The position numbers and the translations under genes are program-made. The notes under the pieces are model-generated. The model had not been told where the DNA came from, did not search any database, and saw nothing but the letters and a program-made list of their open reading frames with translations. DNA of 64,000 bases from an uncultured Candidatus Binatia bacterium (GTDB taxonomy: Bacteria; Desulfobacterota; Binatia; Bin18): positions 2,111,684 to 2,175,683 of the forward strand of contig OY282457.1 in NCBI GenBank assembly GCA_958296235.1, given 5' to 3'. Below, piece by piece: positions 17,480 through 25,132 of this stretch. The first letter of the stretch is position 1, and each line of letters begins with the position of its first letter.

Positions 17480-18697
17480 TTAGACGCTGAGGATGTGAAC
17501 GGCCAGCGCGGCAGCTTCGCCGCGGACCATGCCGCCGCCATTCTCGGTCAGCCCGACGGTGGCGCCTTCGACCTGGCGCTTCCCGGCTTCACCACGGAGT
17601 TGCCAGAAAATCTCAGCGATCTGTGCCGTGCCGGTGGCCCCAACCGGATGGCCTTTAGCCAGCAAACCACCGCTGGGGTTCACTGGAGTTTTCCCGCCAA
17701 GGGCCGTCACCCCTTCGTCAATCAGGCGGCCGCCTTCGCCCTGCTGACACAGGCCGAGTTCTTCGTAAATGATGAGTTCTGCCGGAGCCGAAGCGTCGTG
17801 GACTTCGGCCACGTCAATATCTTCAGGGCCAATGCCGGCCACTTCGTAGGCTTTCTTTGCCATGCGTTCCGTCACACCGGGGTCACCGGGCTGATGGTCC
17901 CTGCCCGACCCCAGCACCGAGGCTTTGACATAGACCGGCTTGGTAGTGAATTCTTTGGCTTTCTCTGCGCTGGTAAGCACCAGGGCGGCAGCGCCGTCGC
18001 CAATAGGGGAGCACATCATCCGCGTCAGCGGGTCGGCGATCATGGGCGAGGCGAGCACGTCTTCCATGCTGCGCGGAGTCTGAAACTGGGCGTGCGGGTT
18101 CAGACTGCCATTGGTGTGGTTCTTGGCGGCAATCCGAGCGTAATGCTCTTTGGTCGTGCCGTATTTCCGCATATGGCTGCGGGCAAACTCAGCGTAAAAG
18201 TCCATGAACATGCTGCGCGACTTGCCGGCCCCGGCTCCTGCGCCTTTTTCCTGGGTGGCTTTTTTCATGTCCGCCAAGGTTTTTTGCATCTGCTCGACAT
18301 CAATGGCGCTCCCGATGGCGGCAAACGATTTCTTCTTATCTTCGTGGTAGAGCTTTTCCATGCCCAGGGCGAGCACGACGTCATACATGCCGGACGCGAC
18401 ATACAACCAGGCCAGATGGAAGGCGGTAGCCGCGCTGGCACAGGCGTTTTCGGTGTTAATGACCGGAATGCCGCCAATGCCCATTTCACGCAGGACGACC
18501 TGCCCGCGGATACATTCCTGACCGGTAATCAGGCCGGCCATAGCGTTCCCGACCGCAACGGCCTCCAGCGCATCAGCCTCAACCCCAGCCGATGTGAGGG
18601 CTCCCTCAATGGCCTCGCGGGACAACTCTTTCATACCTTTATCCAGATGCTTGGCAAAACGGGTCATGCCCGCGCCAACCAGGGCAACCTCTCTCAT
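17480..18697 (-). CDS. Thiolase family protein (SCP-x/acetyl-CoA acetyltransferase type)
   Basis: 405 residues. The nucleophilic cysteine sits in NTENACASAATAFHLA; the second active-site region is VNPSGGLLAKGHPVGATG with the conserved histidine. The overall pattern, with RMMCSPIGDGAAALVL, fits the SCP-x-type thiolases that cleave or form 3-ketoacyl-CoA in degradation of branched or sterol-like acyl chains rather than FadA. The ATG at 18697 is chosen because AAGGAGGAACC precedes it; longer upstream frames lack this. No DUF35/OB-fold partner is adjacent. Confidence 0.88.
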   Translation of the reverse strand: MREVALVGAGMTRFAKHLDKGMKELSREAIEGALTSAGVEADALEAVAVGNAMAGLITGQECIRGQVVLREMGIGGIPVINTENACASAATAFHLAWLYVASGMYDVVLALGMEKLYHEDKKKSFAAIGSAIDVEQMQKTLADMKKATQEKGAGAGAGKSRSMFMDFYAEFARSHMRKYGTTKEHYARIAAKNHTNGSLNPHAQFQTPRSMEDVLASPMIADPLTRMMCSPIGDGAAALVLTSAEKAKEFTTKPVYVKASVLGSGRDHQPGDPGVTERMAKKAYEVAGIGPEDIDVAEVHDASAPAELIIYEELGLCQQGEGGRLIDEGVTALGGKTPVNPSGGLLAKGHPVGATGTAQIAEIFWQLRGEAGKRQVEGATVGLTENGGGMVRGEAAALAVHILSV

Positions 18698-18794
18698 GTG
18701 GTTCCTCCTTCTTCTTGACCGTATGTGATGAGCGGCCCAACTATATCTGCATTCCCTCTTGTTCTGCAAGGAGAATTTCTTCAGGATAACTCAG

Positions 18795-19460
18795 GTGAAC
18801 TTTGTTCTCGTTCCGATAAAAGCCCTGGCCCAGGGCAAGAGTCGCCTGGCAGCGCTCTTGTCCGACGCCCAGCGCCATACCTTGTCTCAGGCCATGTTGC
18901 GCGATGTCCTGACGCAGTTGCGCCGGGCGGCCACAGTGGACCGCTTTGGGGTCGTGACCTCGGACCCCACCTTACTGGAGCTCGCGCGCGGTTTAGGCGC
19001 TGACGCCATTGATGAGGGCCATCCGCGCGGGCTCAACGGGGCCGTCGCGGTTGGTGAAGCGTTTTGCCTGCAACAGGGCAGCACAACGCTGCTCGTCCTG
19101 CTGTCAGACCTGCCGCTGGTCACATCTGAAGACGTGGACCTGCTCTTGTGTGAGGCAACGGATGAGCCCGAAGTGCTGCTGGTAACGTGCAAAGAAGGCG
19201 AGGGCACCAATGCGCTCTTGCGCACCCCACCGCTCGTTATCCCGACCTGCTTTGGCGGCCCGAGCCTGGACGCCCACCAAGCCCAGGCCCGGCAGGGGAA
19301 TATCGCCTGCCGGGTGATTGAGGCCCCGCGTATTGCGTTTGACATCGACTCGGTTGAAGACCTCACGCTCTTTGCCTCAGAGCCAACGGCAACGCATACC
19401 TATCAGGCATTGCAGGATTTGGAGGTGTTGCCTGCCCTTGGGGTAAGCCGACAGGAGTGA
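18795..19460 (+). CDS. cofC: 2-phospho-L-lactate guanylyltransferase-like protein
   Basis: Predicted nucleotidyltransferase of coenzyme F420 synthesis that charges a phospholactate-type precursor with GMP. About 221 residues with the CofC signature start VPIKALAQGKSRLA, GVVTSDPTLLELA and the metal-binding SDLPLV region. A late GGPSLDAHQAQA and IAFDIDSVEDL match the family ending. I chose the GTG at 18795; AAGGAG at 18768-18773 is far from it, so a start at an upstream TTG (18759) is possible. No other F420 genes are in the window, but the final gene is a luciferase-like oxidoreductase of a family that often uses F420. Confidence 0.8.
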   Translation: MNFVLVPIKALAQGKSRLAALLSDAQRHTLSQAMLRDVLTQLRRAATVDRFGVVTSDPTLLELARGLGADAIDEGHPRGLNGAVAVGEAFCLQQGSTTLLVLLSDLPLVTSEDVDLLLCEATDEPEVLLVTCKEGEGTNALLRTPPLVIPTCFGGPSLDAHQAQARQGNIACRVIEAPRIAFDIDSVEDLTLFASEPTATHTYQALQDLEVLPALGVSRQE

Positions 19461-19472
19461 GGGGGTAAAACG

Positions 19473-19613
19473 ATGACCGAATACGAAACAGCCTCCTTAG
19501 CTGTTCAGCCGGCCGGGTTGACCGCGGTCTACTGGCGAACCGGCCTCAGCGCCCTCACATTGGCCGTCTCGTCCGGGAGGCGAATGAAGCGCAAGGAACA
19601 GCGCAAGCTATAA
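19473..19613 (+). CDS. Small protein, paralogue of the 46 kb membrane protein N-terminus
   Basis: A 46-residue frame beginning MTEYETASLAVQ, nearly the same as the MNEYEAASLAVQ start of the 98-residue protein at 46143. After this the two diverge: here there is a short hydrophobic stretch (TGLSALTLAVS) and a very basic tail (RRMKRKEQRKL). GAGGGGG lies 7 bases upstream of the ATG. It follows cofC by 12 bases. It is either a truncated, decayed copy or a short member of a lineage-specific family. Confidence 0.5.
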   Translation: MTEYETASLAVQPAGLTAVYWRTGLSALTLAVSSGRRMKRKEQRKL

Positions 19614-19672
19614 TGGCCTCCCAACGCCATCCCTCTCGCTCCCGCGCGCCTCTCACCCGCCCGCTGTGACAT

Positions 19673-20605
19673 ATGGAAAAGCCGCAGGTCGTTGTTATTA
19701 CCGGTCCGACCGCCACGGGAAAAACGGCGCTCGCGCTCACCCTCGCCCAGCGCTATAACGCGGAGATTATCAGCGCGGATTCACGTCAAGTGTATCGCCA
19801 CCTGGACATTGGGACGGCCAAGCCAACCGCAGCCGAGCAGGCCCAGGCACCGCATCATGTGATTGATGTGGTCAATCCGAATGAACACTTTGATGTGGCC
19901 CGGTTTCGGGCACTCGGGCAGGAAGCGATTGCCGCTCTTACCCGACGTGGCAAGCGTGTTTTTGTGGTGGGTGGAACCGGCCTCTATATTCGGGCCTTGA
20001 CCCGAGGGCTTTTTGTCGGACCGCAGGCTGACCCTGCTCTGCGCCAACGTCTGACCGCGCAGGAGACAGCGCATGGCCCTGGTTTTCTCCATAACTGGCT
20101 GCGCCGGGTTGATGCGGACACGGCCTGTCGGCTCCATCCGAACGACCGAACGCGGCTGATTCGAGCCCTGGAAGTCTGGTTATTAAGCGGCAAGCCCATG
20201 AGCGCCTGGCAGCGGGAGCATGGCTTCCGAGAGCAACCGTTTTCGACGCTACTGGTGTCCCTGGTCCTGGAACGAGAGGTCTTGGCCTGGCGTATCCAGC
20301 AGCGTTGTCAGCAGATGATTCGCGCCGGCCTTGTTGACGAGGTTCGTCGAGTCTTGGCTATGGGATTTGGGGAGCCGCTTCCCGCATTCCGCACCATCGG
20401 ATACGCTCAGATTGTGGACCTCTTACATGGACGGTCCACCCTGGAGGAGGCAGTTGCCAACATGGCTGCGGCAACCCGGCAGCTGGCCAAACGGCAGTTG
20501 ACCTGGCTGCGCGCAGAGCCCAAGGTGCAGTGGTATACGCCAGCCCAAGAGCAGGATATTGATCGTGTGGTACAGGAGTTCTTGGGGAAGACGAGGAACA
20601 CCTGA
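19673..20605 (+). CDS. miaA: tRNA dimethylallyltransferase
   Basis: Transfers a dimethylallyl group to A37 of tRNAs reading UNN codons. 310 residues with the P-loop GPTATGKTALAL, IISADSRQVYRHLDIGTAKP, VGGTGLYIRAL and the LIRALEVWLLSGKP segment. The C-terminal part includes RQLAKRQLTWLR, the tRNA-binding signature. No strong Shine-Dalgarno precedes the ATG. Confidence 0.95.
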   Translation: MEKPQVVVITGPTATGKTALALTLAQRYNAEIISADSRQVYRHLDIGTAKPTAAEQAQAPHHVIDVVNPNEHFDVARFRALGQEAIAALTRRGKRVFVVGGTGLYIRALTRGLFVGPQADPALRQRLTAQETAHGPGFLHNWLRRVDADTACRLHPNDRTRLIRALEVWLLSGKPMSAWQREHGFREQPFSTLLVSLVLEREVLAWRIQQRCQQMIRAGLVDEVRRVLAMGFGEPLPAFRTIGYAQIVDLLHGRSTLEEAVANMAAATRQLAKRQLTWLRAEPKVQWYTPAQEQDIDRVVQEFLGKTRNT

Positions 20606-20615
20606 CGGGGCAAAC

Positions 20616-20642
20616 GGCAGAGACCTGTCGGGCCGCTCTGCC
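20616..20642 (+). other. Hairpin between miaA and accA
   Basis: GGCAGAG (20616-20622) and CTCTGCC (20636-20642) form a 7-base-pair stem; flanking GGGGCA/TGCCCC could extend alternative pairings. There is no T-run, so intrinsic termination is doubtful. It may process or attenuate the message before accA. Confidence 0.3.
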
Positions 20643-20693
20643 CCTGACGTTTCACACCCGCCGCGGTATTGAAGGAGCATTGAAGGAGCAATC

Positions 20694-21707
20694 GTGCAGA
20701 CAACCTATCTCGATTTTGAGCGCCCGCTGGAGGAGTTGGACAAACAGGTGCAGGCCCTTGACCAGTTGGACAACCGCTCAGCGCGGCAACAGACTGAACT
20801 TACCGCCCTGGAAGAACGGCTCCGACAGCGCGAGGCTGAGGTATGTAGCGCCCTCTCGCCATGGCAGCGGGTGCAACTCTCTCGACACCCGGACCGGCCC
20901 TATACGCTCGATTATATTGGGGCCTTATGCTCCGAATTCGTGGAGCTGCACGGCGACCGGGTCTTTGGCGATGACCCGGCGATTATCGGCGGTCTGGCGC
21001 GTTTTCGCGGGACGCCAGTGGTGGTTGTCGGCCATCAGCGCGGCAAGACAGTGACCGAAAAAGTGCGTCGGAATTTTGGCATGCCCCGGCCCGAGGGCTA
21101 TCGGAAGGCGCTCCGCCTCTTTCATCTCGCCGAACGGTTCCAGCGGCCCGTGCTGAGCTTTGTCGATACCCAGGGAGCCTATCCCGGAGTCGGCGCAGAG
21201 GAACGCGGCCAGGCCGAAGCCATTGCCCGGAATATCCAGGAAATGGCCGGTCTCAAGACACCCATCATTGTCACGGTTATTGGAGAAGGGGGCAGTGGCG
21301 GCGCCCTGGCCCTCGGGGTTGGCGACCGACTGCTGATGCAGGAAAACGCCTGCTACTCGGTCATTACCCCCGAGGGCTGCGCGGCGATTCTGTTTGGAGA
21401 GCGCACGCCGGAACGGTCAGCCTGGGCCGCTGAAGCGTTGAAGGTCACGGCTCCGCACCTGCTCGCTCTCGACGTGATTGATGAGATGGTTGTCGAGCCG
21501 TCAGGGGGAGCCCACCGGCATACCCGGGCGGCGATCAGCGAGGTTGGAGCCGCAATCGACCGACATCTGCAAGCGGTGAGCGCTTTGTCCGTGGCCGAGC
21601 TCATGGACCAACGCTACACGAAATTCCGGCGGATGGGAGAAGTGGGTATTGTCGATACGAGTGAAGGAGGAGTGGATAGTGAAGAGTGGATAGTGAAGAG
21701 TGGATAG
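20694..21707 (+). CDS. accA: Acetyl-CoA carboxylase carboxyltransferase, alpha subunit
   Basis: Forms malonyl-CoA with AccD in fatty-acid synthesis. 337 residues; TYLDFERPLEELDKQ start, GDRVFGDDPAIIGGLARF, NFGMPRPEGYRKALRLF, FVDTQGAYPGVGAEERGQ and IGEGGSGGALALGVGDR are all diagnostic. GAAGGAGCAATC precedes the GTG start. The last 10 codons and the stop are supplied by a 14-base tandem repeat (21672-21713), so the extreme C-terminus is not conserved protein. No accD is nearby. Confidence 0.95.
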   Translation: MQTTYLDFERPLEELDKQVQALDQLDNRSARQQTELTALEERLRQREAEVCSALSPWQRVQLSRHPDRPYTLDYIGALCSEFVELHGDRVFGDDPAIIGGLARFRGTPVVVVGHQRGKTVTEKVRRNFGMPRPEGYRKALRLFHLAERFQRPVLSFVDTQGAYPGVGAEERGQAEAIARNIQEMAGLKTPIIVTVIGEGGSGGALALGVGDRLLMQENACYSVITPEGCAAILFGERTPERSAWAAEALKVTAPHLLALDVIDEMVVEPSGGAHRHTRAAISEVGAAIDRHLQAVSALSVAELMDQRYTKFRRMGEVGIVDTSEGGVDSEEWIVKSG

Positions 21708-21713
21708 TGAAGA
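21672..21713. repeat. Three perfect copies of a 14-base repeat at the accA end
   Basis: GTGGATAGTGAAGA occurs three times in a row. The unit is two related heptamers (GTGGATA, GTGAAGA). The accA stop TAG lies in the third copy. As 14 is not a multiple of three, each copy is read in a different frame, so gain or loss of a copy would change the AccA tail. Confidence 0.9.
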
Positions 21714-21750
21714 GCGGGAGCTGCTCATCATTTTTGTGGTCCGCGCCTGT

Positions 21751-21770
21751 CCACTAGCCACTAGCCACTG
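21751..21770. repeat. CCACTAG heptamer array
   Basis: CCACTAG, CCACTAG and CCACTG follow each other in the accA-pheA gap. The unit is the complement of GTGGCTA-type heptamers, so with the array at 21672 it forms an inverted arrangement. A CCCCTGGCACTC segment follows, echoed at the hisC-tyrA gap. Confidence 0.7.
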
Positions 21771-21830
21771 TCCCCCTGGCACTCTTCGATCGCATAGACT
21801 GGCTCAGCAAATCGTAGTACAAAACGCCGT

Positions 21831-22958
21831 GTGGCGCACAAACGTTCCTCTTCTTCGCGGCCGGCATTAGATACGTTCAGAGAGAAAATCGATCGGATCG
21901 ATGCCCAAATCCTTACGCTGTTGAATCGCCGCGCCCGTCTGGCTCAACAGATTGGAAACACGAAAGGGAAGACCAGCGCGGTCTATGTACCGGGTCGGGA
22001 ACGGGCCATTCTCGCCCGTCTGGCTGAGCTGAACACCGGGCCGCTCCCGGACGAGTCCGTTCAGGCCATTTATCGCGAGATTATTTCCGCCTCACGCGCG
22101 CTCGAAACGGCCTTGCGGGTTGCCTATCTCGGACCCGAGGCGAGCTATGCGCATATGGCCAGCAAGGAGCAGTTTGGCGCGAAGGCCGAGTTTGTCCCCG
22201 TCGAGACGATCCCCCAGATTTTCTCGGCAGTAGAAAACGGACAGGCCGACTACGGGGTCGCGCCGGTCGAGAACTCGACTCAAGGCTCGGTCGCTCTGAC
22301 GCTTGATCTTTTTATTGAAACGAATCTGCATATTATTGCAGAGCGGTCCCTGGCCATTCGGCACTGTTTGCTCAGCCGGGCTACAAAGCGGGAGCGCATT
22401 CAGCGTGTCCTGGCCCATCCGCAGTCTCTGGCCCAATGCCAGCACTGGCTGGCCACGCATTTGCCGGGTGTGCCCACGGAGGCGGCGGCAAGCAATTCTC
22501 GGGCGGCTGAACTGGTGCGGCGAGACCCCCACGCCGCGGCGATTGCCGGACGGTTGGCCGCGGAGCGCTATCGGCTCAACATCATCGACGCGGATATCCA
22601 GGATCAGGCTGCGAACTACACCCGTTTCGCTATTCTGAGCCGGACCTGGCAACCGGGCGCGCCAAGCGGGGATGACAAAACGTCCCTGGTGCTGTCGGTC
22701 CGGGATGAGCCGGGGGTGCTGTACCAGGTGCTGAGGCCGTTTGCCGCCCACAGCATGAGCCTGCTGCGGATTGAATCCCGGCCGCTCAAAGGGCGACCCT
22801 GGGAATATGTCTTTTTTATCGATGTTGAAGGCCATGTGGGCGACCAGGCGCTCGCCGACGCCCTGCGGGAGATCGAGCCCTGCTGTATGTCGGTCAAAGT
22901 GCTGGGTTCGTATACCTCCTTTGGGTCAGCGACCGGCTCGGCTCGGCAAAAACGGTGA
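21831..22958 (+). CDS. pheA: Bifunctional chorismate mutase/prephenate dehydratase (P-protein)
   Basis: Makes phenylpyruvate from chorismate. 375 residues in three parts: an AroQ chorismate mutase at about 15-95 (FREKIDRIDAQILTLLNRR), prephenate dehydratase at about 98-275 (VAYLGPEASYAHMA; the NYTRFAIL motif holds the catalytic Thr-Arg-Phe) and an ACT regulatory domain (SVRDEPGVLYQVLRPFAA, then the ESRP motif) for phenylalanine feedback. The GTG start is taken because it gives the full mutase helix. First pathway gene of a run with hisC, tyrA and aroA. Confidence 0.95.
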   Translation: MAHKRSSSSRPALDTFREKIDRIDAQILTLLNRRARLAQQIGNTKGKTSAVYVPGRERAILARLAELNTGPLPDESVQAIYREIISASRALETALRVAYLGPEASYAHMASKEQFGAKAEFVPVETIPQIFSAVENGQADYGVAPVENSTQGSVALTLDLFIETNLHIIAERSLAIRHCLLSRATKRERIQRVLAHPQSLAQCQHWLATHLPGVPTEAAASNSRAAELVRRDPHAAAIAGRLAAERYRLNIIDADIQDQAANYTRFAILSRTWQPGAPSGDDKTSLVLSVRDEPGVLYQVLRPFAAHSMSLLRIESRPLKGRPWEYVFFIDVEGHVGDQALADALREIEPCCMSVKVLGSYTSFGSATGSARQKR

Positions 22959-22964
22959 ACGCGT

Positions 22965-24062
22965 ATGGATATTCGAGAGTATGTACCGGACTGGGTCCTG
23001 AGCCTCACCCCGTATCAGCCGGGCAAGCCGATTGAAGAGGTGGAGCGGGAATACGGAATCAGCAACTCGGTGAAAATCGCCTCAAACGAGAATCCCCTCG
23101 GCCCGTCCCCAAAGGCGCTTGAGGCGATACGCGCGGCCCTGCCCCAGCTCAATCTGTATCCTGACGGCGATGCCTTTTATCTCAAGCAACGCCTGGCTGA
23201 GAAATTGGGGCTGGACCGCTCGCGGATTATTATTGGCAACGGCTCGAATGAGCTGATCGAGATGCTTGTACGGACCTTTTTGCGCGTGGGCGAATCGATT
23301 GTCGCCGCGGAGCACGCCTTTGCCATTTATCATCTGTGTGTACACGCGGCTGGGGGCCGCACGATTACCGTTCCGCACACCGGCTTTACCTTTGATCTGG
23401 ACGCAATGGCGCGAGCCATTGACACCGATACGCGCATTATTTTTTTGGATAACCCCAATAATCCCACCGGCACGATCTATACCAGGGCGGACTGGGAGGC
23501 GTTTCTGGAGAGGGTGCCACCGAGTGTGGTGATTGTCGTCGACGAAGCCTATTTTGAATTTGTCGACGATGCCGACTATCCCGACTCGCTTGCCTACCAT
23601 ACGGAGGAGCGGGCACTCGTCACCCTGCGCACGTTTTCCAAGATATGCGGCCTGGCCGGCGTGCGCGTCGGGTATGGCATTTCCTCACCAGAAGTGATTG
23701 ATGCCCTCAACCGCATCCGTCAGCCTTTTAATGTGAATACTCTCGCCCAAGTGGGGGCCTTAGCTGCGCTTGACGATACCGCGCATATTCGCCGCACCCA
23801 GGCTAACAATCGGCAGGGACTGGCCTATCTGCGTCGGGAGTTGGACCGTCTGGGTATTGCCTACGCGCCGAGCTGGGGGAATTTCCTCCTGGTTCAGGTT
23901 GGTCCTGGCGTGTCGCAACAGCTGCTCCCCCGGGGTATTATCATTCGGCCGATGGAGGGCTATGGCTATCCTGGCTATGCCCGCGTGAGTGTGGGCTTAG
24001 CTGAGGAAAACGAACGCTTTATCGCTGCCTTGGAGAAGCTGGGCAAGCAGGGAGGAGAATAG
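22965..24062 (+). CDS. hisC: Histidinol-phosphate/aromatic aminotransferase
   Basis: A PLP-dependent enzyme of 365 residues with SNENPLGPSP-like N-terminus (IASNENPLGPSPKA), LDNPNNPTGTIY, VDEAYFEF and the Schiff-base lysine in TFSKICGLAGVRVGYG. It starts 6 bases after pheA. Its place between pheA and tyrA suggests that it transaminates phenylpyruvate or prephenate as well as, or instead of, imidazole-acetol phosphate; the assignment of hisC is by family only. Confidence 0.92.
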   Translation: MDIREYVPDWVLSLTPYQPGKPIEEVEREYGISNSVKIASNENPLGPSPKALEAIRAALPQLNLYPDGDAFYLKQRLAEKLGLDRSRIIIGNGSNELIEMLVRTFLRVGESIVAAEHAFAIYHLCVHAAGGRTITVPHTGFTFDLDAMARAIDTDTRIIFLDNPNNPTGTIYTRADWEAFLERVPPSVVIVVDEAYFEFVDDADYPDSLAYHTEERALVTLRTFSKICGLAGVRVGYGISSPEVIDALNRIRQPFNVNTLAQVGALAALDDTAHIRRTQANNRQGLAYLRRELDRLGIAYAPSWGNFLLVQVGPGVSQQLLPRGIIIRPMEGYGYPGYARVSVGLAEENERFIAALEKLGKQGGE

Positions 24063-24073
24063 GGAGGAGAATA

Positions 24074-24104
24074 GTGGAGAGTGGAGAGTGGAGAGTGGAG
24101 AGTG
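24074..24104. repeat. GTGGAGA heptamer array, four copies
   Basis: Four perfect GTGGAGA units and a trailing GTG lie just after the hisC stop. About 70 bases on, a CCACT and CCCCTTGGCACTC segment (near 24176-24194) matches the end of the accA-pheA spacer, so both gaps appear to contain the same kind of element. Confidence 0.85.
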
Positions 24105-24211
24105 ATAAGCAGGAACCTTCACCCGGCCCTGCGATATGCTCGGGACCACCTTCTCCCAGCGGAAGAGAGGACTAACCACTTACCCCTTGGCACTCATCAC
24201 TACTCAACGCT

Positions 24212-25114
24212 ATGCCATTCTTATTTCATCGTCTGCTTATCGTCGGGGTTGGTCTGATCGGTGGCTCGCTCGGGCTGGCGGCCAAGGCGCGAGGGCTGGT
24301 TGAACAGGTGGTTGGCTTTGGTCGGACTGAAGCCAATCTGAAAATTGCGCTCGACCGCGGCCTCATTGATACCTATACGTTTGATCCGGCCGAAGCGGCT
24401 CAGGGAACCGACTGCGTTCTGCTGGCCGTTCCGGTCCAGGCGACTGGCCCAGCCGTGCAACAGTTTCTGCCCTCTCTTTCACCGGGCTGTATTGTGACAG
24501 ATGCGGGAAGTGTCAAAGCCCCGGTTGTTGCGACACTCGAATCTCTGCTCCCCGACTCGCTGCCGTGTGTGGCCGCGCATCCCATCGCCGGGACCGAACA
24601 TGCCGGGGCTGGGGCGGCCTTTGAAACCCTCTTTGAGGGACGCTTATGCGTCTTGACGCCGACCGACAAGACCCATGCTGAGGCTCTGGCACGGGTCCGG
24701 GCCTTATGGGAGGGCGTCGGGATGCGGGTCGAAGAGATGGACCCTGAGGTCCACGACCGCATTCTTGCCCAGGTCAGCCATCTGCCCCATCTCATCGCGT
24801 TCAGCGTGATGAATGGCCTCCTTCAATCCTTCCCTCACCCGGTTCAGCCCCAGTCGGAACAGGTCGACCCGCTTGTCTATGCCGGCAGTGCATTTGCAGA
24901 CCTGACTCGGGTGGCCGCCAGTCCCGTAGAGATGTGGCGTGACATCTGTCTCGGCAATCGCGAGGCTTTGCTGTCTGCTATTGCCAGCTTTGAAGCCGCG
25001 CTAACGCAGATGAAAGTCGCAGTGACCGAGGGGGACGGACAAGCGCTCTCGGCGGACATTGAGCGCGCCCGCCAGGAGCGTCAGCGCCTGACTCGTTTAC
25101 GTGAGAAAGAGTAA
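24212..25114 (+). CDS. tyrA: Prephenate dehydrogenase
   Basis: Converts prephenate to 4-hydroxyphenylpyruvate in tyrosine synthesis. 300 residues with the NAD-binding VGVGLIGGSLGLAAKARG, a TDAGSVKAPVV motif, the HPIAGTEHAGAGAA catalytic region and the VSHLPHLIAFS helix of the dimerisation domain. No separate chorismate mutase or ACT domain. The start follows a short heptamer-related spacer and has no strong Shine-Dalgarno. Confidence 0.94.
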   Translation: MPFLFHRLLIVGVGLIGGSLGLAAKARGLVEQVVGFGRTEANLKIALDRGLIDTYTFDPAEAAQGTDCVLLAVPVQATGPAVQQFLPSLSPGCIVTDAGSVKAPVVATLESLLPDSLPCVAAHPIAGTEHAGAGAAFETLFEGRLCVLTPTDKTHAEALARVRALWEGVGMRVEEMDPEVHDRILAQVSHLPHLIAFSVMNGLLQSFPHPVQPQSEQVDPLVYAGSAFADLTRVAASPVEMWRDICLGNREALLSAIASFEAALTQMKVAVTEGDGQALSADIERARQERQRLTRLREKE

Positions 25115-25132
25115 ACGTGCCCGCCACTAGCC

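Noticed and set aside
21672-24104. Heptamer and 14-mer arrays as possible CRISPR repeats
   Set aside because: Units are 7-14 bases, directly abutting and without unique spacers; there are no cas genes.
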